DNA of 64,000 nt from Companilactobacillus musae (GTDB lineage Bacteria; Bacillota; Bacilli; Lactobacillales; Lactobacillaceae), in NCBI RefSeq assembly GCF_003967595.1, contig NZ_BIFW01000003.1, forward strand, positions 76,468 to 140,467. The letters are read 5' to 3'. This document shows positions 17,417 to 26,971 of this stretch, piece by piece. Each line of letters opens with the position of its first letter. Positions within the stretch are counted from its first letter, which is position 1. The translations under genes and the position numbers were made by a program. Below the pieces are notes generated by a model. That model was not told the DNA's origin and searched no databases. It was given only the letters and a program-made list of their open reading frames with translations.

Positions 17417-18303
17417 ATCTAATCGTATCTACTATAAGTCAAGGTTTCATCTGGTCCATTATGGCAATTGGATTATTCATCACATTCCGTATTCTAGATT
17501 TTCCTGATATGACAGTTGAAGGAAGTTTTCCATTAGGAGCTGTGACAGCAGTTAGTCTCATCCAAAGTGGTCACTCAACTCTTTATTCACTTTTGATTGC
17601 TTTTATTTTCGGTTGTTTAGCCGGTTTTGCAACAGCCTTTCTCTATGCCAAACTAAATGTTCCTATTCTATTAGCTGGTATTTTAACTATGACTGCTCTC
17701 TATTCAATTAATTTAAGAATTTTGGGTAAAGCTAATATGTCACTAACTAAATCTACTAATATTTTCAATCAATTTGGTTTGGACAAATTACCAACTAACT
17801 TTAACGGTATCATCCTAGGTATTGTCATCATCGCATTGATTATTTTCTTATTAATCATCTTTCTCAATACCGAAAAAGGTCAAGCTGTTATTGCCACTGG
17901 TGATAACGAAACTATGGCCGCATCAATTGGTATCAATACAACTGTTATGAAATTCATCGGTTTGATGGTTTCTAATGGTATTGTCGCCCTAACCGGTGGC
18001 CTAATTGCTCAACAAAATGGTTTTGCTGACGTTAACATGGGAATTGGAGTTATCGTTATCGGACTTTCAGCCATTATTATTGGTGAAGTAATTTACCCTG
18101 ATGTTCCATTAAGTGTACGTCTAATTACCGTTGTTATTGGTAGTATCGTCTACCGTTTAATCTTAATGATCGTGCTACAACTAGGCTTCAACACCAACGA
18201 TTTGAAATTGATTTCAGCCATTATTCTAGCTCTTTGCTTGGCATTGCCAACAATCAGAGCACAATTTTTAAAGACTATGAGAAACGGGGTTAAAACAAAA
18301 TGA
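17413..18303 (+). CDS. trpY: ABC transporter permease, TrpY type
   Basis: 296 aa integral membrane protein with about eight to nine hydrophobic segments, of the branched-chain-like permease family (LivH-like) that partners ABC_sub_bind proteins. ATGA overlap with the trpX stop shows translational coupling. Motif FRILDFPDMTVEGSFPLGAV near the N-terminus is characteristic of this group. Confidence 0.8.
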   Translation: MNLIVSTISQGFIWSIMAIGLFITFRILDFPDMTVEGSFPLGAVTAVSLIQSGHSTLYSLLIAFIFGCLAGFATAFLYAKLNVPILLAGILTMTALYSINLRILGKANMSLTKSTNIFNQFGLDKLPTNFNGIILGIVIIALIIFLLIIFLNTEKGQAVIATGDNETMAASIGINTTVMKFIGLMVSNGIVALTGGLIAQQNGFADVNMGIGVIVIGLSAIIIGEVIYPDVPLSVRLITVVIGSIVYRLILMIVLQLGFNTNDLKLISAIILALCLALPTIRAQFLKTMRNGVKTK

Positions 18304-19049
18304 AACCATTACTAGAAATTAAAGACGCCGTTAAAACCATTTATAACGACGATGACAACTTGAATATTCTCAATAACATTAATCTAACAATTAACCCTAA
18401 AGATTTCTTAGTTGTTTTAGGAACTAACGGTGCTGGTAAATCAACACTTCTCGATGCTATCACTGGAACTAATCGTTTAACATCAGGTCAGATCCTTTTG
18501 AACGGCGATGACATAACTAGTGAAAACCTAGCTAAAAGAAGTCGTCATATCAGCCGAGTTTATCAGGATCCTAAATCTGGTACTGCACCCAGAATGACGG
18601 TCGCTGAAAATTTGCTTTTGGCAAAACGCCGTGGCCTTCCCAGACGTTTAAGATTACGTAAATTAAAAGAAAATATGCCTGAATTCAAAGAATTGATTTC
18701 TAATCTTCCTACCTTAGATAATCGTTTGAACACCTTTACTGAAAAGCTTTCTGGTGGTCAAAGACAGACTTTAAGTTTCTTGATGGCAATTATCCAAAAG
18801 CCTGAGTTATTGTTGTTAGACGAACATACAGCTGCTCTTGATCCTCAAACAAGCAAGGATTTAATGGAATTAACTAATCGTATCATTTTGGAAAAAGAAT
18901 TAACTTGCATGATGATCACTCATGATCTATCCGATGCTATGAAATACGGCAATCGTTTGATTGTTTTGAAAAAAGGTGAAATCATTCTTGATTTGAATCA
19001 AGAAGAAAAGAATAAGTTAACTGAAACTGACTTATTGAAGTATTTCTAA
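18300..19049 (+). CDS. trpZ: ABC transporter ATP-binding protein, TrpZ type
   Basis: 249 aa ATPase of the TrpXYZ-type importer. Walker A GTNGAGKST near residue 43, signature LSGGQRQ near 155, Walker B LLLLDEHTAALD near 178, and the switch His in MMITHDLSD. ATGA overlap with trpY. The signature and fold place it with ABC ATPases serving ABC_sub_bind systems. Confidence 0.85.
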   Translation: MKPLLEIKDAVKTIYNDDDNLNILNNINLTINPKDFLVVLGTNGAGKSTLLDAITGTNRLTSGQILLNGDDITSENLAKRSRHISRVYQDPKSGTAPRMTVAENLLLAKRRGLPRRLRLRKLKENMPEFKELISNLPTLDNRLNTFTEKLSGGQRQTLSFLMAIIQKPELLLLDEHTAALDPQTSKDLMELTNRIILEKELTCMMITHDLSDAMKYGNRLIVLKKGEIILDLNQEEKNKLTETDLLKYF

Positions 19050-19056
19050 GGAAAAC

Positions 19057-19093
19057 AAAAATGCCAGTCCTGTATAAGGATTGGCATTTTTTT
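19057..19093 (+). terminator. Terminator of the trpXYZ operon
   Basis: AAATGCCAGTCCT pairs with AGGATTGGCATTT (one G-U), followed by a T-run. Confidence 0.9.
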
Positions 19094-19118
19094 GTGTAAA
19101 ATTATTTCTGAATAAATA

Positions 19119-21251
19119 TTAATGAACGTCGCTTGCTTTAACCCATTCGTTAGTCGCTACACGGTACATCTTTGAACCATTAATTATTGCATATCTATCG
19201 GTAAACCAAGCTGTTTCCGGTGCTAAAGCTCTAGCAGTATTTTTTTTGCCATTAATATCGAATAATTCTTTTATAGATTCAGATTTAGTTTGAACAACGC
19301 CTTCATTTGAAACATACTCAATTATTTCATTTGTTTTGACGTATTCATTATTGCCCACACGATAATAGGTAGTTCCATTTAACATCAACTTTTGATCCGT
19401 TTTCCAACTACTATTGAAATCTAAAGCTCTATTAGCATGTTCTTTACCACTTCTATTAAATAACTTAGTCATAGATAACTTAGTTTGAACAAATGAATTA
19501 TGATCTTCAACAGTTGAATTAGACTGCTTTTCTTTAACATAAAGATTAAGCACTTTCTGAGATTTATTCAAAGTCATTTTACTATTTGAAGAATTTTCTA
19601 ATTCGTAATTTTCTGGAATTTGTATATCCACACTTTGTCCATGTTTTCCTTCGACAGTGTAAGTATAGATTGTTCTCCCAGTAATTTTGTCTACCAAATT
19701 GATTTGAGTAGTTACCTTATCTTTGTCATCTGGCATTTGAATTCCGTTAGATGGCACTACCAAAATATTTTGAACGGGCTTTTTGGAACTAGCAGTGATC
19801 TGACTACTATTATTATCAGTTACAACATAACCTTTAGGTACCTTTAAAGCCATTGGCTGACTTTCAGGAGAATTCAACACTTGCTTTCCAACGACTGTTC
19901 CATTTGCCAAAACGAAATATATTTCAGTTTTAATAATTTTATTTACCAAAACGGTACGGTCCTTCTCATCGGCAGACACAACAATATCAAACGGATCTAC
20001 ATAGTCTTTTTCATACTTACTTAGATTTACTTTATCTCCAGTATTTCCCTTAATAGTGATGGTTTTTACAACTTTATCAGTTGCTCTATCTTTTAAGTGC
20101 AATACATTAGTCTGTGGCAATCCCTCTAGTACAATTTTTGGGAAGTTTTTTTCATCATCGTTATCAACAAATGGAACTCTATCATTTCCAACAATTTTAT
20201 ATCCATTTATTGGCTTGACCTTGGAAAATTTTCCTTTTTTTACAGGAGCACTAGATTGATCTATTATATTGCCTTTTTTATCAACAAATAAAAAGGTTTG
20301 ATACTTATCATAGTCATGATCATATTCTGGCCTTAATTTAACTATAACTGTTTGATCATCATCAACAAATGAGAAACTATTCCACTGATAATATCCATCC
20401 GGTAACTTACCATCAAGGTCGATATCGTCTCCTTCTCTACCCTCTACTTCAACCATATCGCCTATTTGATTGCTATCTTCATCAACAAATTTCACTTTTT
20501 TCTTAACGTTAGATTTTAATATAACAAGTTCAAATATATCTCCCTCTTGTTCTATATAATTGCTATATACAAAACTATTCTGATATTCAAACCCTTTAGG
20601 TAATTTATCATCGATTTCATCAAAAGGAATTCTTGCTCCTACTTCTCCAGCAGTATTAAGTTCAACAAGAACGTCACCATTCAATCTCTTCAAAATAACT
20701 TTTATTTTTACAGCATTATAAACAACTCTAACGATGATCCTATGTCCATCTTTTCCTATAAAGCCTTCGGAGGATTGTGTTTTTGCTAATTTATAATTCC
20801 TAGGAGCATATATACGTAAAAAATTTCCTTCTATTCCCCTTACTTCTTCAGTTCCAACCTCTTTACCATCTTCTGTTTGAAATATCAGCCAATTCGTTAT
20901 CCTCTTATCTGAAACTTTAATGTTAATAATGGTTCCATCTTGTTTCAGCATTATTTTTTTATCTTGATCTGGACTTACCTCATATCCTTCTGGTAAATGA
21001 ACTCGTGAAACAATTTCAGAAATATCATAAATTTTATTTTCTTCTCCAAAGAACTGACCATTGTCAATTTCTTTTCCATTTTCATCAATAAATTTTATTT
21101 CATTATGAACATTATTTACTTGCTCAAATTCATTTCGAATTTGTGAACTTACAGCACTAGCCATAATTATATTTGCACTAGTCGCAATATTTCCTCCACC
21201 CAAAACAATTGTTGAAAACATGATTCCTGCTGTTAATACCTTTTTATTCAT
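19119..21251 (-). CDS. Secreted cell-surface protein with C-terminal SLAP repeats
   Basis: 710 aa. Signal peptide at about 1-33 ending in ANIIMASA. The middle holds repeated beta-rich modules of about 60-75 residues, each with an 'LPxGY/xxGYxV' type turn and KxxxxFVDExG strands, resembling MucBP-like modules. Two SLAP-type wall-binding repeats (about 592-645 and 648-710) with 'LFxxxGKxxxxRAL...W.TD...xNGxxxYRVxxNEWVKxxD'. No LPXTG, so attachment is non-covalent. Start at 21251 rather than the ATG six bases upstream because AGGGG would otherwise abut the start. Likely an adhesin or S-layer-associated protein; ligand unknown. Confidence 0.75.
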   Translation of the reverse strand: MNKKVLTAGIMFSTIVLGGGNIATSANIIMASAVSSQIRNEFEQVNNVHNEIKFIDENGKEIDNGQFFGEENKIYDISEIVSRVHLPEGYEVSPDQDKKIMLKQDGTIINIKVSDKRITNWLIFQTEDGKEVGTEEVRGIEGNFLRIYAPRNYKLAKTQSSEGFIGKDGHRIIVRVVYNAVKIKVILKRLNGDVLVELNTAGEVGARIPFDEIDDKLPKGFEYQNSFVYSNYIEQEGDIFELVILKSNVKKKVKFVDEDSNQIGDMVEVEGREGDDIDLDGKLPDGYYQWNSFSFVDDDQTVIVKLRPEYDHDYDKYQTFLFVDKKGNIIDQSSAPVKKGKFSKVKPINGYKIVGNDRVPFVDNDDEKNFPKIVLEGLPQTNVLHLKDRATDKVVKTITIKGNTGDKVNLSKYEKDYVDPFDIVVSADEKDRTVLVNKIIKTEIYFVLANGTVVGKQVLNSPESQPMALKVPKGYVVTDNNSSQITASSKKPVQNILVVPSNGIQMPDDKDKVTTQINLVDKITGRTIYTYTVEGKHGQSVDIQIPENYELENSSNSKMTLNKSQKVLNLYVKEKQSNSTVEDHNSFVQTKLSMTKLFNRSGKEHANRALDFNSSWKTDQKLMLNGTTYYRVGNNEYVKTNEIIEYVSNEGVVQTKSESIKELFDINGKKNTARALAPETAWFTDRYAIINGSKMYRVATNEWVKASDVH

Positions 21252-21506
21252 AAACATCCCCTAAAATTATGTGTCTTGTACTTTTTCTTTTTATAAAATT
21301 TAAATAATATTTTTTCCTAACGATTTAATAAGTTAAAACTAATGTAATATAATCAAAAATCTTTCGCAATAAAAAAACAAAACATTTAAAAATCGTTGGA
21401 TATTTTATTATAAAATCAACTTAATGCTAATTATTTATGCATTGATTTCTCATATACATCCATAAGAAAATAATTATGAAACCGAGGAATTTTAATTCTA
21501 ATTTAA
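21252..21506. other. AT-rich non-coding gap
   Basis: Part of a 404-bp gap between the SLAP protein start and the DUF438 gene stop. It should hold the promoter of the SLAP gene, but I see several weak AT-rich candidates and cannot choose one. No ORF or repeat is supported. Confidence 0.5.
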
Positions 21507-21541
21507 TAAAAAAAGTCACAAATCATATCTGATTTGTGACT
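21507..21541 (-). terminator. Terminator of the sufT-DUF1858-DUF438 operon
   Basis: AGTCACAAATC pairs with GATTTGTGACT, followed on the minus strand by a T-run. Confidence 0.85.
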
Positions 21542-21655
21542 AATTATTATGATTGTAAATTTTATTTACTAATTGGAATTTTGATTAATATTATCAGTTT
21601 AACTTCCTTGGAGGTTAAAAAAGTTTTCCATACGATATTTTCATCAAAACGACAC

Positions 21656-23035
21656 TTAACCATTCAATAATTTCTTTTCACCTTTCAATCCTCTTATATG
21701 TGTAACGTTTTGAGTTACTTCCAAACATCCCAAGTAATTTCCATCTTCATCATGTAAAGCATAATAGCGGATATATACGAAAATCTTTCCATGTAAATTG
21801 ATCCAAAATTCATTTTTTTGTGATGTTCCTGCGTGGAAATCAGCTAGTATCTTCTTAACTTTATCAACACTCTTAGGTGGATGACAGTTCACAACGGCCC
21901 TTCCAATAACAGCTTTAGTCCTAGGGAATACTCGATCTGGTGAATTGGAGAACCATTTAACATGATCGGTGGCATCTACTAATGTCAAATCAACCGGCAA
22001 CACTTTGAATAAGGCTGTTAATTCTGCCAAGTTCAAAGTACCACTATCAAACTTTACATTAATGCTATCTAATGAAGGAAACTCTAGTGAAGTCGGTTCT
22101 GTCTTCGATCTTTGTGCAATTCTTTCATGCACCGACATCTTCTTTTTAGGCTTTGACTCTGATTTTGGTTTTAAATCTTGAGTTTTTGCCAAATTCATCG
22201 CCATTTGATTCAACTCTTGAGCTACTGAAGATGGTTGTTTCTTTTTTCCTTCAGCAATTTCTTCGGCTGTTGGCTTCCATGGTAATGGTTGAGAAATCAA
22301 AGTATAACCTAATTCTGGTTCTTCTTTAGCAATCGCGTACCAATCCTCTGGTGTCGCCACTTCATCAAGCATCGGAATCATAATTTCTTCTTCTTTAAAA
22401 ATCATTTCCAAAACTTCTTTTGTGGCCTTCTCAATAGACCTTTCTATTTCATACTTATCAGGAAGTGGTTTCGAATTGACCATCTTGTTAGCATCTTTAA
22501 TCCAACCTCTGATTTCATCATCAACGCCCCACATTACCTTAGGCGGTGCCGTAATTCCATACTTATCCATCAATGGAAAAATCAAATTTTCCTTACGAGT
22601 ATAGTGTTTATCTATCTTCAAAAGATCCTTTAAGGCGCTACGCATCCGTTGTAAATACTTTTCATTCTTCCCATCTTGTTGCCATTTCTTCAAACAAGGC
22701 AATAACTCGTCATTTATCAGTGAAGTTATTACCAAATTCTCCAATTTCATAGTTGAAACTGGATGTCCCGGTTTTTGAAAAGCTGGTGTTGTTTGATTAT
22801 CGGTAATTGAGCCCTTGAAGACAGCAGCATGAACATTACAGAGATTTTGAATTTCCATTGGATTTAAGCCATTGGCAATCAACTCTCTTTCCGCGGAAGT
22901 GATTTCAGAAACATCAACACTGGAAAAAGAATCATCGAACATTTTCTTAGCCTCATCAAAATCTCCACCTTGATGTAGAAAGTTTAATATCTCGACGATT
23001 TTTTTCTGACGCTGACTGCTATTTGTTTTGTTCAT
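21656..23035 (-). CDS. DUF438 protein with hemerythrin-like and PAS domains
   Basis: 459 aa. DUF438 at about 1-75 (VDVSEITSAERELIANGLNPMEIQNLCNVHA split over the region), a hemerythrin-like helical bundle at about 85-240 with His and Glu pairs (GHPVSTMKLEN, HYTRKENLIFPLMDKYG, FKEEEIMIPML), and a PAS domain at about 340-459 containing RAVVNCHPPKSVDKV. This architecture is associated with iron or NO/oxygen sensing in Firmicutes; the exact role is not established. Starts inside the DUF1858 gene (17-nt overlap), so expression is coupled. Confidence 0.8.
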   Translation of the reverse strand: MNKTNSSQRQKKIVEILNFLHQGGDFDEAKKMFDDSFSSVDVSEITSAERELIANGLNPMEIQNLCNVHAAVFKGSITDNQTTPAFQKPGHPVSTMKLENLVITSLINDELLPCLKKWQQDGKNEKYLQRMRSALKDLLKIDKHYTRKENLIFPLMDKYGITAPPKVMWGVDDEIRGWIKDANKMVNSKPLPDKYEIERSIEKATKEVLEMIFKEEEIMIPMLDEVATPEDWYAIAKEEPELGYTLISQPLPWKPTAEEIAEGKKKQPSSVAQELNQMAMNLAKTQDLKPKSESKPKKKMSVHERIAQRSKTEPTSLEFPSLDSINVKFDSGTLNLAELTALFKVLPVDLTLVDATDHVKWFSNSPDRVFPRTKAVIGRAVVNCHPPKSVDKVKKILADFHAGTSQKNEFWINLHGKIFVYIRYYALHDEDGNYLGCLEVTQNVTHIRGLKGEKKLLNG

Positions 23036-23264
23036 AATTTTTTATCGTATATCCTCTCTGTGAAAATTCATTGGCAATTTTTTCTAAAGGTATCCCCATT
23101 GCTCGCGAACCTTTTTTTAAATTAATAAACTTACCAACACTATTGATCATTCCTGGAATTTTGATTTTAGTAAAACCCAAATCATACATGATCTGTACAA
23201 AATCAGGATATTCATCTGCTAAAACTTTTATCGGTACTTCAAAATCAATTACTTTTTCTGCCAT
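23019..23264 (-). CDS. DUF1858 domain protein
   Basis: 81 aa, a single ScdA N-terminal-like DUF1858 domain (IDFEVPIKVLADEYPDFVQIM, then LGFTKIKIPGM). Start at 23264 uses GAGGG from the sufT stop region, 5 nt upstream, and lies 1 nt after the sufT-like gene. DUF1858 typically accompanies hemerythrin/DUF438 proteins, in line with an iron-sulfur or iron-repair function. Confidence 0.8.
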   Translation of the reverse strand: MAEKVIDFEVPIKVLADEYPDFVQIMYDLGFTKIKIPGMINSVGKFINLKKGSRAMGIPLEKIANEFSQRGYTIKNYEQNK

Positions 23265-23265
23265 C

Positions 23266-23592
23266 TTAACCCTCATAGTCTTCTGGGATACCCAAAGCCG
23301 TACGACCGGCTGACGTCATTTTACTAATACTCCACATCGGATACCAAACTACTTGGATTTCAGATTCTGTAATTCCTTGTACCGACTCGATTGCTTGTTT
23401 GATCATATCGTTCAACATATCGCTTAAAGGACACCCCATAGTCGTTAAAGTCATCGTAACAATAGCTCGATTGCCATTTTCTATTTCTACTTCATAAATT
23501 AAACCCAAATTAACAATATCAATTCCTAATTCCGGATCAATAACCTGTTTTAAAGCATTCACGACTTGTTCTTTTTTGATATTTTCTTCCAT
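23266..23592 (-). CDS. MIP18/DUF59 iron-sulfur assembly factor (SufT-like)
   Basis: 108 aa. DUF59 signature VIDPELGIDIVNLGLIYEV at about 17-35 and the conserved Cys in TTMGCPLSDM near residue 64. Known family role: maturation of iron-sulfur proteins. First gene of a tight three-gene operon, upstream of DUF1858 and DUF438. No suf core genes are in the window. Confidence 0.85.
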   Translation of the reverse strand: MEENIKKEQVVNALKQVIDPELGIDIVNLGLIYEVEIENGNRAIVTMTLTTMGCPLSDMLNDMIKQAIESVQGITESEIQVVWYPMWSISKMTSAGRTALGIPEDYEG

Positions 23593-23727
23593 TATTAATA
23601 TCCTTCATACTTTAAATATATTTCTCAAGTAAATTAATTATAGTATAGGAACAAATAAATTATTATTAAACTTTCCTTATTTACATAAATATTTCTATAA
23701 AATTAGTAGTACCATTACATATAGATA

Positions 23728-23748
23728 GATTTAATTGGGAATTAAATC
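23728..23748. promoter_or_regulatory. Perfect inverted repeat upstream of the LPXTG adhesin gene
   Basis: GATTTAATT-GGG-AATTAAATC, a 9-bp perfect dyad 30 nt before the start codon. Either an operator or a 5'UTR hairpin. Confidence 0.5.
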
Positions 23749-23777
23749 TTATTACTACAATTGAGGAGATTTTGAAT

Positions 23778-26700
23778 ATGTTAAAAAAGGGAAATAACAT
23801 ATTTAGTCTACTAATCATAATACTGTCTATTTTTATGACTAGTTCTATAAATATTGTTAAAGCTGCTGATGGGACAACCAACTGGGGAGACCAGTTCATA
23901 ACAAAGGTACAATTACAAAATGCTGATGGTTCTCCAATATCTACATCAAACACAGATGCACGTAATATGAGTGCTACTTGGGAATTTTCAACTGGAAATA
24001 ATGTCGTTAAAAAAGGTGACACTATTACAGTAAAAGTTCCTGAACAGTTTGCTGTAGCTGGTGCAAAAGATGCTGATGTCATGGAAACTGATGCTACTAA
24101 TCCACAAGTACTTGGTACAAGTCATCTAGATGTCGATACTAGAACTATAACTGTGACATTTAATGATTATGCAGCAAACAAATCCAAGACAAGTCCCGTA
24201 AAGGGGCAGTTTTGGCTTAAACAACTTGGTTGGGATGTAAATCATGTCACAACTGGTGACCAAAAATTAGACTGGATAACACAGGGAACCGCATCTCAAG
24301 ACAATACTTCCACGGGATCAGTTAATATTGAACCATCTATTCCTGATCAAAATGAAACTCTTTCAAAATACGGTGGTATTGATCACGATACAGTTAGATG
24401 GACCGCTCGTATAAACTATAAGGGTGAATCTCTTCCAAATGCTACTTATAAGGATATTCTTGGTCCTAACCAAACTTTGCTAGTTGATGACACTCATCCA
24501 GTTTCAATTAAGTCAGGTGTCTTTGATCACGATACTGGAAAAATCACTTATGATTCTCCTAACCTAATGGAGGGTAAATCAATAGTAGAAACAAAAGATT
24601 CAGATGGAAATACTAATGGATTTACCATTGATCTTGGTAATATTGATCATTCAATTATGCTCGAGTATTCCACTAAAATAACTAATTACGATAACTTATC
24701 CAATGCATACGGAAATACTGGAGTTCTATCGTCAAATCAAAAAGTTATAAATACTAACACAGGAAATGTATTCACAAATATTCTAGGCAGTGATGCCGGT
24801 TACTCAGATATTGTCTCTGTAACTGGTCACAAACTTTGGGATGTACCTGCAGGTACAACTATTCCAGACAATGTTCAAATAGATTTAATGGCTAATGGCA
24901 CTGATACTGGTAAATCAGTAACTGTTAGTTCATCCAATGATTGGTATTATGAATTTGATAACTTATCAGAATATGACACTTCTGGTAAAAAAATAACTTA
25001 TACCGTTAAAGAAGACAAAGTACCCGACGGTTTCCAATCATTACCAAGCTCTACCAATTATGATATAACCAATACTCTGTCTCAAATAATTGTTAAAAAA
25101 GCATGGCAAGATGGTAATAATCCTAACCGACCTAAATCAGTTATAGTTAATGTCTACGATGGTAACGGAAACGGTCTTTCAAATGTAAAACCAGTTACGC
25201 TTGATAACTCTAACGAATGGACAACTACCTTCTCCAATCTACCAAATGATAGACGTTGGTATCTTTCCGAAATTGGTTCCAATGGAAATATCGATTTCAA
25301 AACTCCTGAAGGATATATTGAAAGTCAAAAGTATATTAATAATAATCCATATAATATAATATTGACTAACACATTAGCCACAAGTCTAACTGTTAACAAA
25401 AAATGGGTAGAAAATAATGTAGATCAAAAAGAACATTCAGGTTCTATTCAAATTCAACTATATGCTAATGATAACGGTCAAGGTAATAAGAAGTTGGGTG
25501 ACCCAATCACTTTGAATAATGAAAATAATTGGACGCATATATTCGGTCAAAACATTGACAAACCTACTGCAGAAGATTCTTCAACAAACCAACTGCCCAA
25601 ATATGATATTGATGGAAACGAAATAGTCTATACCGCTCAGGAAATTACACCATCTGATGGATATAAAACGACTTATTTATATAACACTGATAAAACTAAA
25701 GAAACTATTACTAATACCCTCAAAACCACTACTCCAACTGATGACAAAACAAAATTTACTGTAGTAAAAAAATGGGAAAATGGGAAAAATACCAATCCTC
25801 CAAAATCAATCCAAGTTCAGCTTTATGATAACGATGGTAAAGATGCAATTGGTGACCCTGTTACTTTGACTTCTTCAACAAATACAGATGAAAATTGGAC
25901 GCATACATGGACTGGATTGGATGCAACCAAAACTTACTCTGTTAAGGAAGTAGATCACCCTTCCAACTATACATCCTCACAATCACAAACTGACAATACT
26001 GTAACTATTACAAATACTTATCATGACAGTGGTTCAACTAATCCTCCGACTGATGACAAAACGCACTTAAAGGTTACTAAGTATTGGCGCGACAATAACA
26101 ATAAAGATGGTAAACGTCCTAATTCAGTTACTGTTGATCTTTATAATGGTACACAAAAAGTTGATTCAACTACTTTAAATGCAGATAACAGCTGGTCATA
26201 TGATTTTACCAATCTTGATAAAAACGGTCAGTATACCGTTCGGGAGGAACCAGTTTCTGGATATACTTCGAATTCTGAACAAATTTCATCAACCAATGTA
26301 AATATCTACAATACACTAACAAACACTTCGACAGGTGATATATTGAAGACTATCACTGTTAATAAACATTGGCACGACAACAATAATCGGGATAATAAAC
26401 GTCCCAATTCAGTTAAGGTCAACCTCTTAAAGAACGGCAATATCATTCAAAGTGCTACTTTAACAAGTTTAAATGGCTGGTCATACGATTTCACTGGATT
26501 GAACAAAAATGATCAATATACTGTTGCAGAAGTTCCAGTTGAAGGTTATACAACAACTACTTCTACAAATGGAAATATTGTAACAATCACAAATACTCGT
26601 ACGCCAACAAAAACACCAGATAATCCAGGTAACCCTAGTACTCCTGTAAATCCAGATAATCCAAGCAATCCTGGATCTTCTACGGGCACACCCTCTGGTT

Positions 26701-26930
26701 CAAACACACCAGGTAGTTCAACTGCAATTCCTGGTGGCAATGATACAACTACATCATTTACACCAAGTAATCCGATGATTCCAAGTGTTCCATATTCTAA
26801 TAAAACAACAAATAATAATTCTAACCTATTGCCACAAACTGGCTCTGTTACTAATATTATTTATACGATCATTGGTTTTATTATTTTAACTATCTTAACA
26901 ACTTGCTTAATCAGAAGAAAATTAGTTTAA
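23778..26930 (+). CDS. LPXTG-anchored collagen-binding-type adhesin with Cna_B repeats
   Basis: 1050 aa. Signal peptide at about 1-30 (ending VKAADG); an N-terminal Ig-like adhesive region at about 32-340 of the SdrD/collagen-binding type; six Cna_B-like modules beginning near 347, 436, 537, 660, 763 and 858, each opening with a 'VxKxW' strand carrying the Lys expected for an isopeptide bond and closing with TITNT-like Asn; a Pro/Gly/Ser/Asn-rich wall spacer at about 940-1010; then LPQTG near 1018, a membrane helix and IRRKLV. Covalently attached by sortase. ATG at 23778 has GAGGAG 9 nt upstream; a TTG six bases before it is less likely. Confidence 0.88.
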   Translation: MLKKGNNIFSLLIIILSIFMTSSINIVKAADGTTNWGDQFITKVQLQNADGSPISTSNTDARNMSATWEFSTGNNVVKKGDTITVKVPEQFAVAGAKDADVMETDATNPQVLGTSHLDVDTRTITVTFNDYAANKSKTSPVKGQFWLKQLGWDVNHVTTGDQKLDWITQGTASQDNTSTGSVNIEPSIPDQNETLSKYGGIDHDTVRWTARINYKGESLPNATYKDILGPNQTLLVDDTHPVSIKSGVFDHDTGKITYDSPNLMEGKSIVETKDSDGNTNGFTIDLGNIDHSIMLEYSTKITNYDNLSNAYGNTGVLSSNQKVINTNTGNVFTNILGSDAGYSDIVSVTGHKLWDVPAGTTIPDNVQIDLMANGTDTGKSVTVSSSNDWYYEFDNLSEYDTSGKKITYTVKEDKVPDGFQSLPSSTNYDITNTLSQIIVKKAWQDGNNPNRPKSVIVNVYDGNGNGLSNVKPVTLDNSNEWTTTFSNLPNDRRWYLSEIGSNGNIDFKTPEGYIESQKYINNNPYNIILTNTLATSLTVNKKWVENNVDQKEHSGSIQIQLYANDNGQGNKKLGDPITLNNENNWTHIFGQNIDKPTAEDSSTNQLPKYDIDGNEIVYTAQEITPSDGYKTTYLYNTDKTKETITNTLKTTTPTDDKTKFTVVKKWENGKNTNPPKSIQVQLYDNDGKDAIGDPVTLTSSTNTDENWTHTWTGLDATKTYSVKEVDHPSNYTSSQSQTDNTVTITNTYHDSGSTNPPTDDKTHLKVTKYWRDNNNKDGKRPNSVTVDLYNGTQKVDSTTLNADNSWSYDFTNLDKNGQYTVREEPVSGYTSNSEQISSTNVNIYNTLTNTSTGDILKTITVNKHWHDNNNRDNKRPNSVKVNLLKNGNIIQSATLTSLNGWSYDFTGLNKNDQYTVAEVPVEGYTTTTSTNGNIVTITNTRTPTKTPDNPGNPSTPVNPDNPSNPGSSTGTPSGSNTPGSSTAIPGGNDTTTSFTPSNPMIPSVPYSNKTTNNNSNLLPQTGSVTNIIYTIIGFIILTILTTCLIRRKLV

Positions 26931-26933
26931 ACA

Positions 26934-26966
26934 AAAAGACATCCTGTAGTGAAGGATGTCTTTTTA
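26934..26966. terminator. Terminator between the adhesin gene and the convergent regulator gene
   Basis: AAAAAGACATCCT pairs with AGGATGTCTTTTT; both strands have a T-run, so it can serve both genes. Confidence 0.88.
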
Positions 26967-26971
26967 TATTT

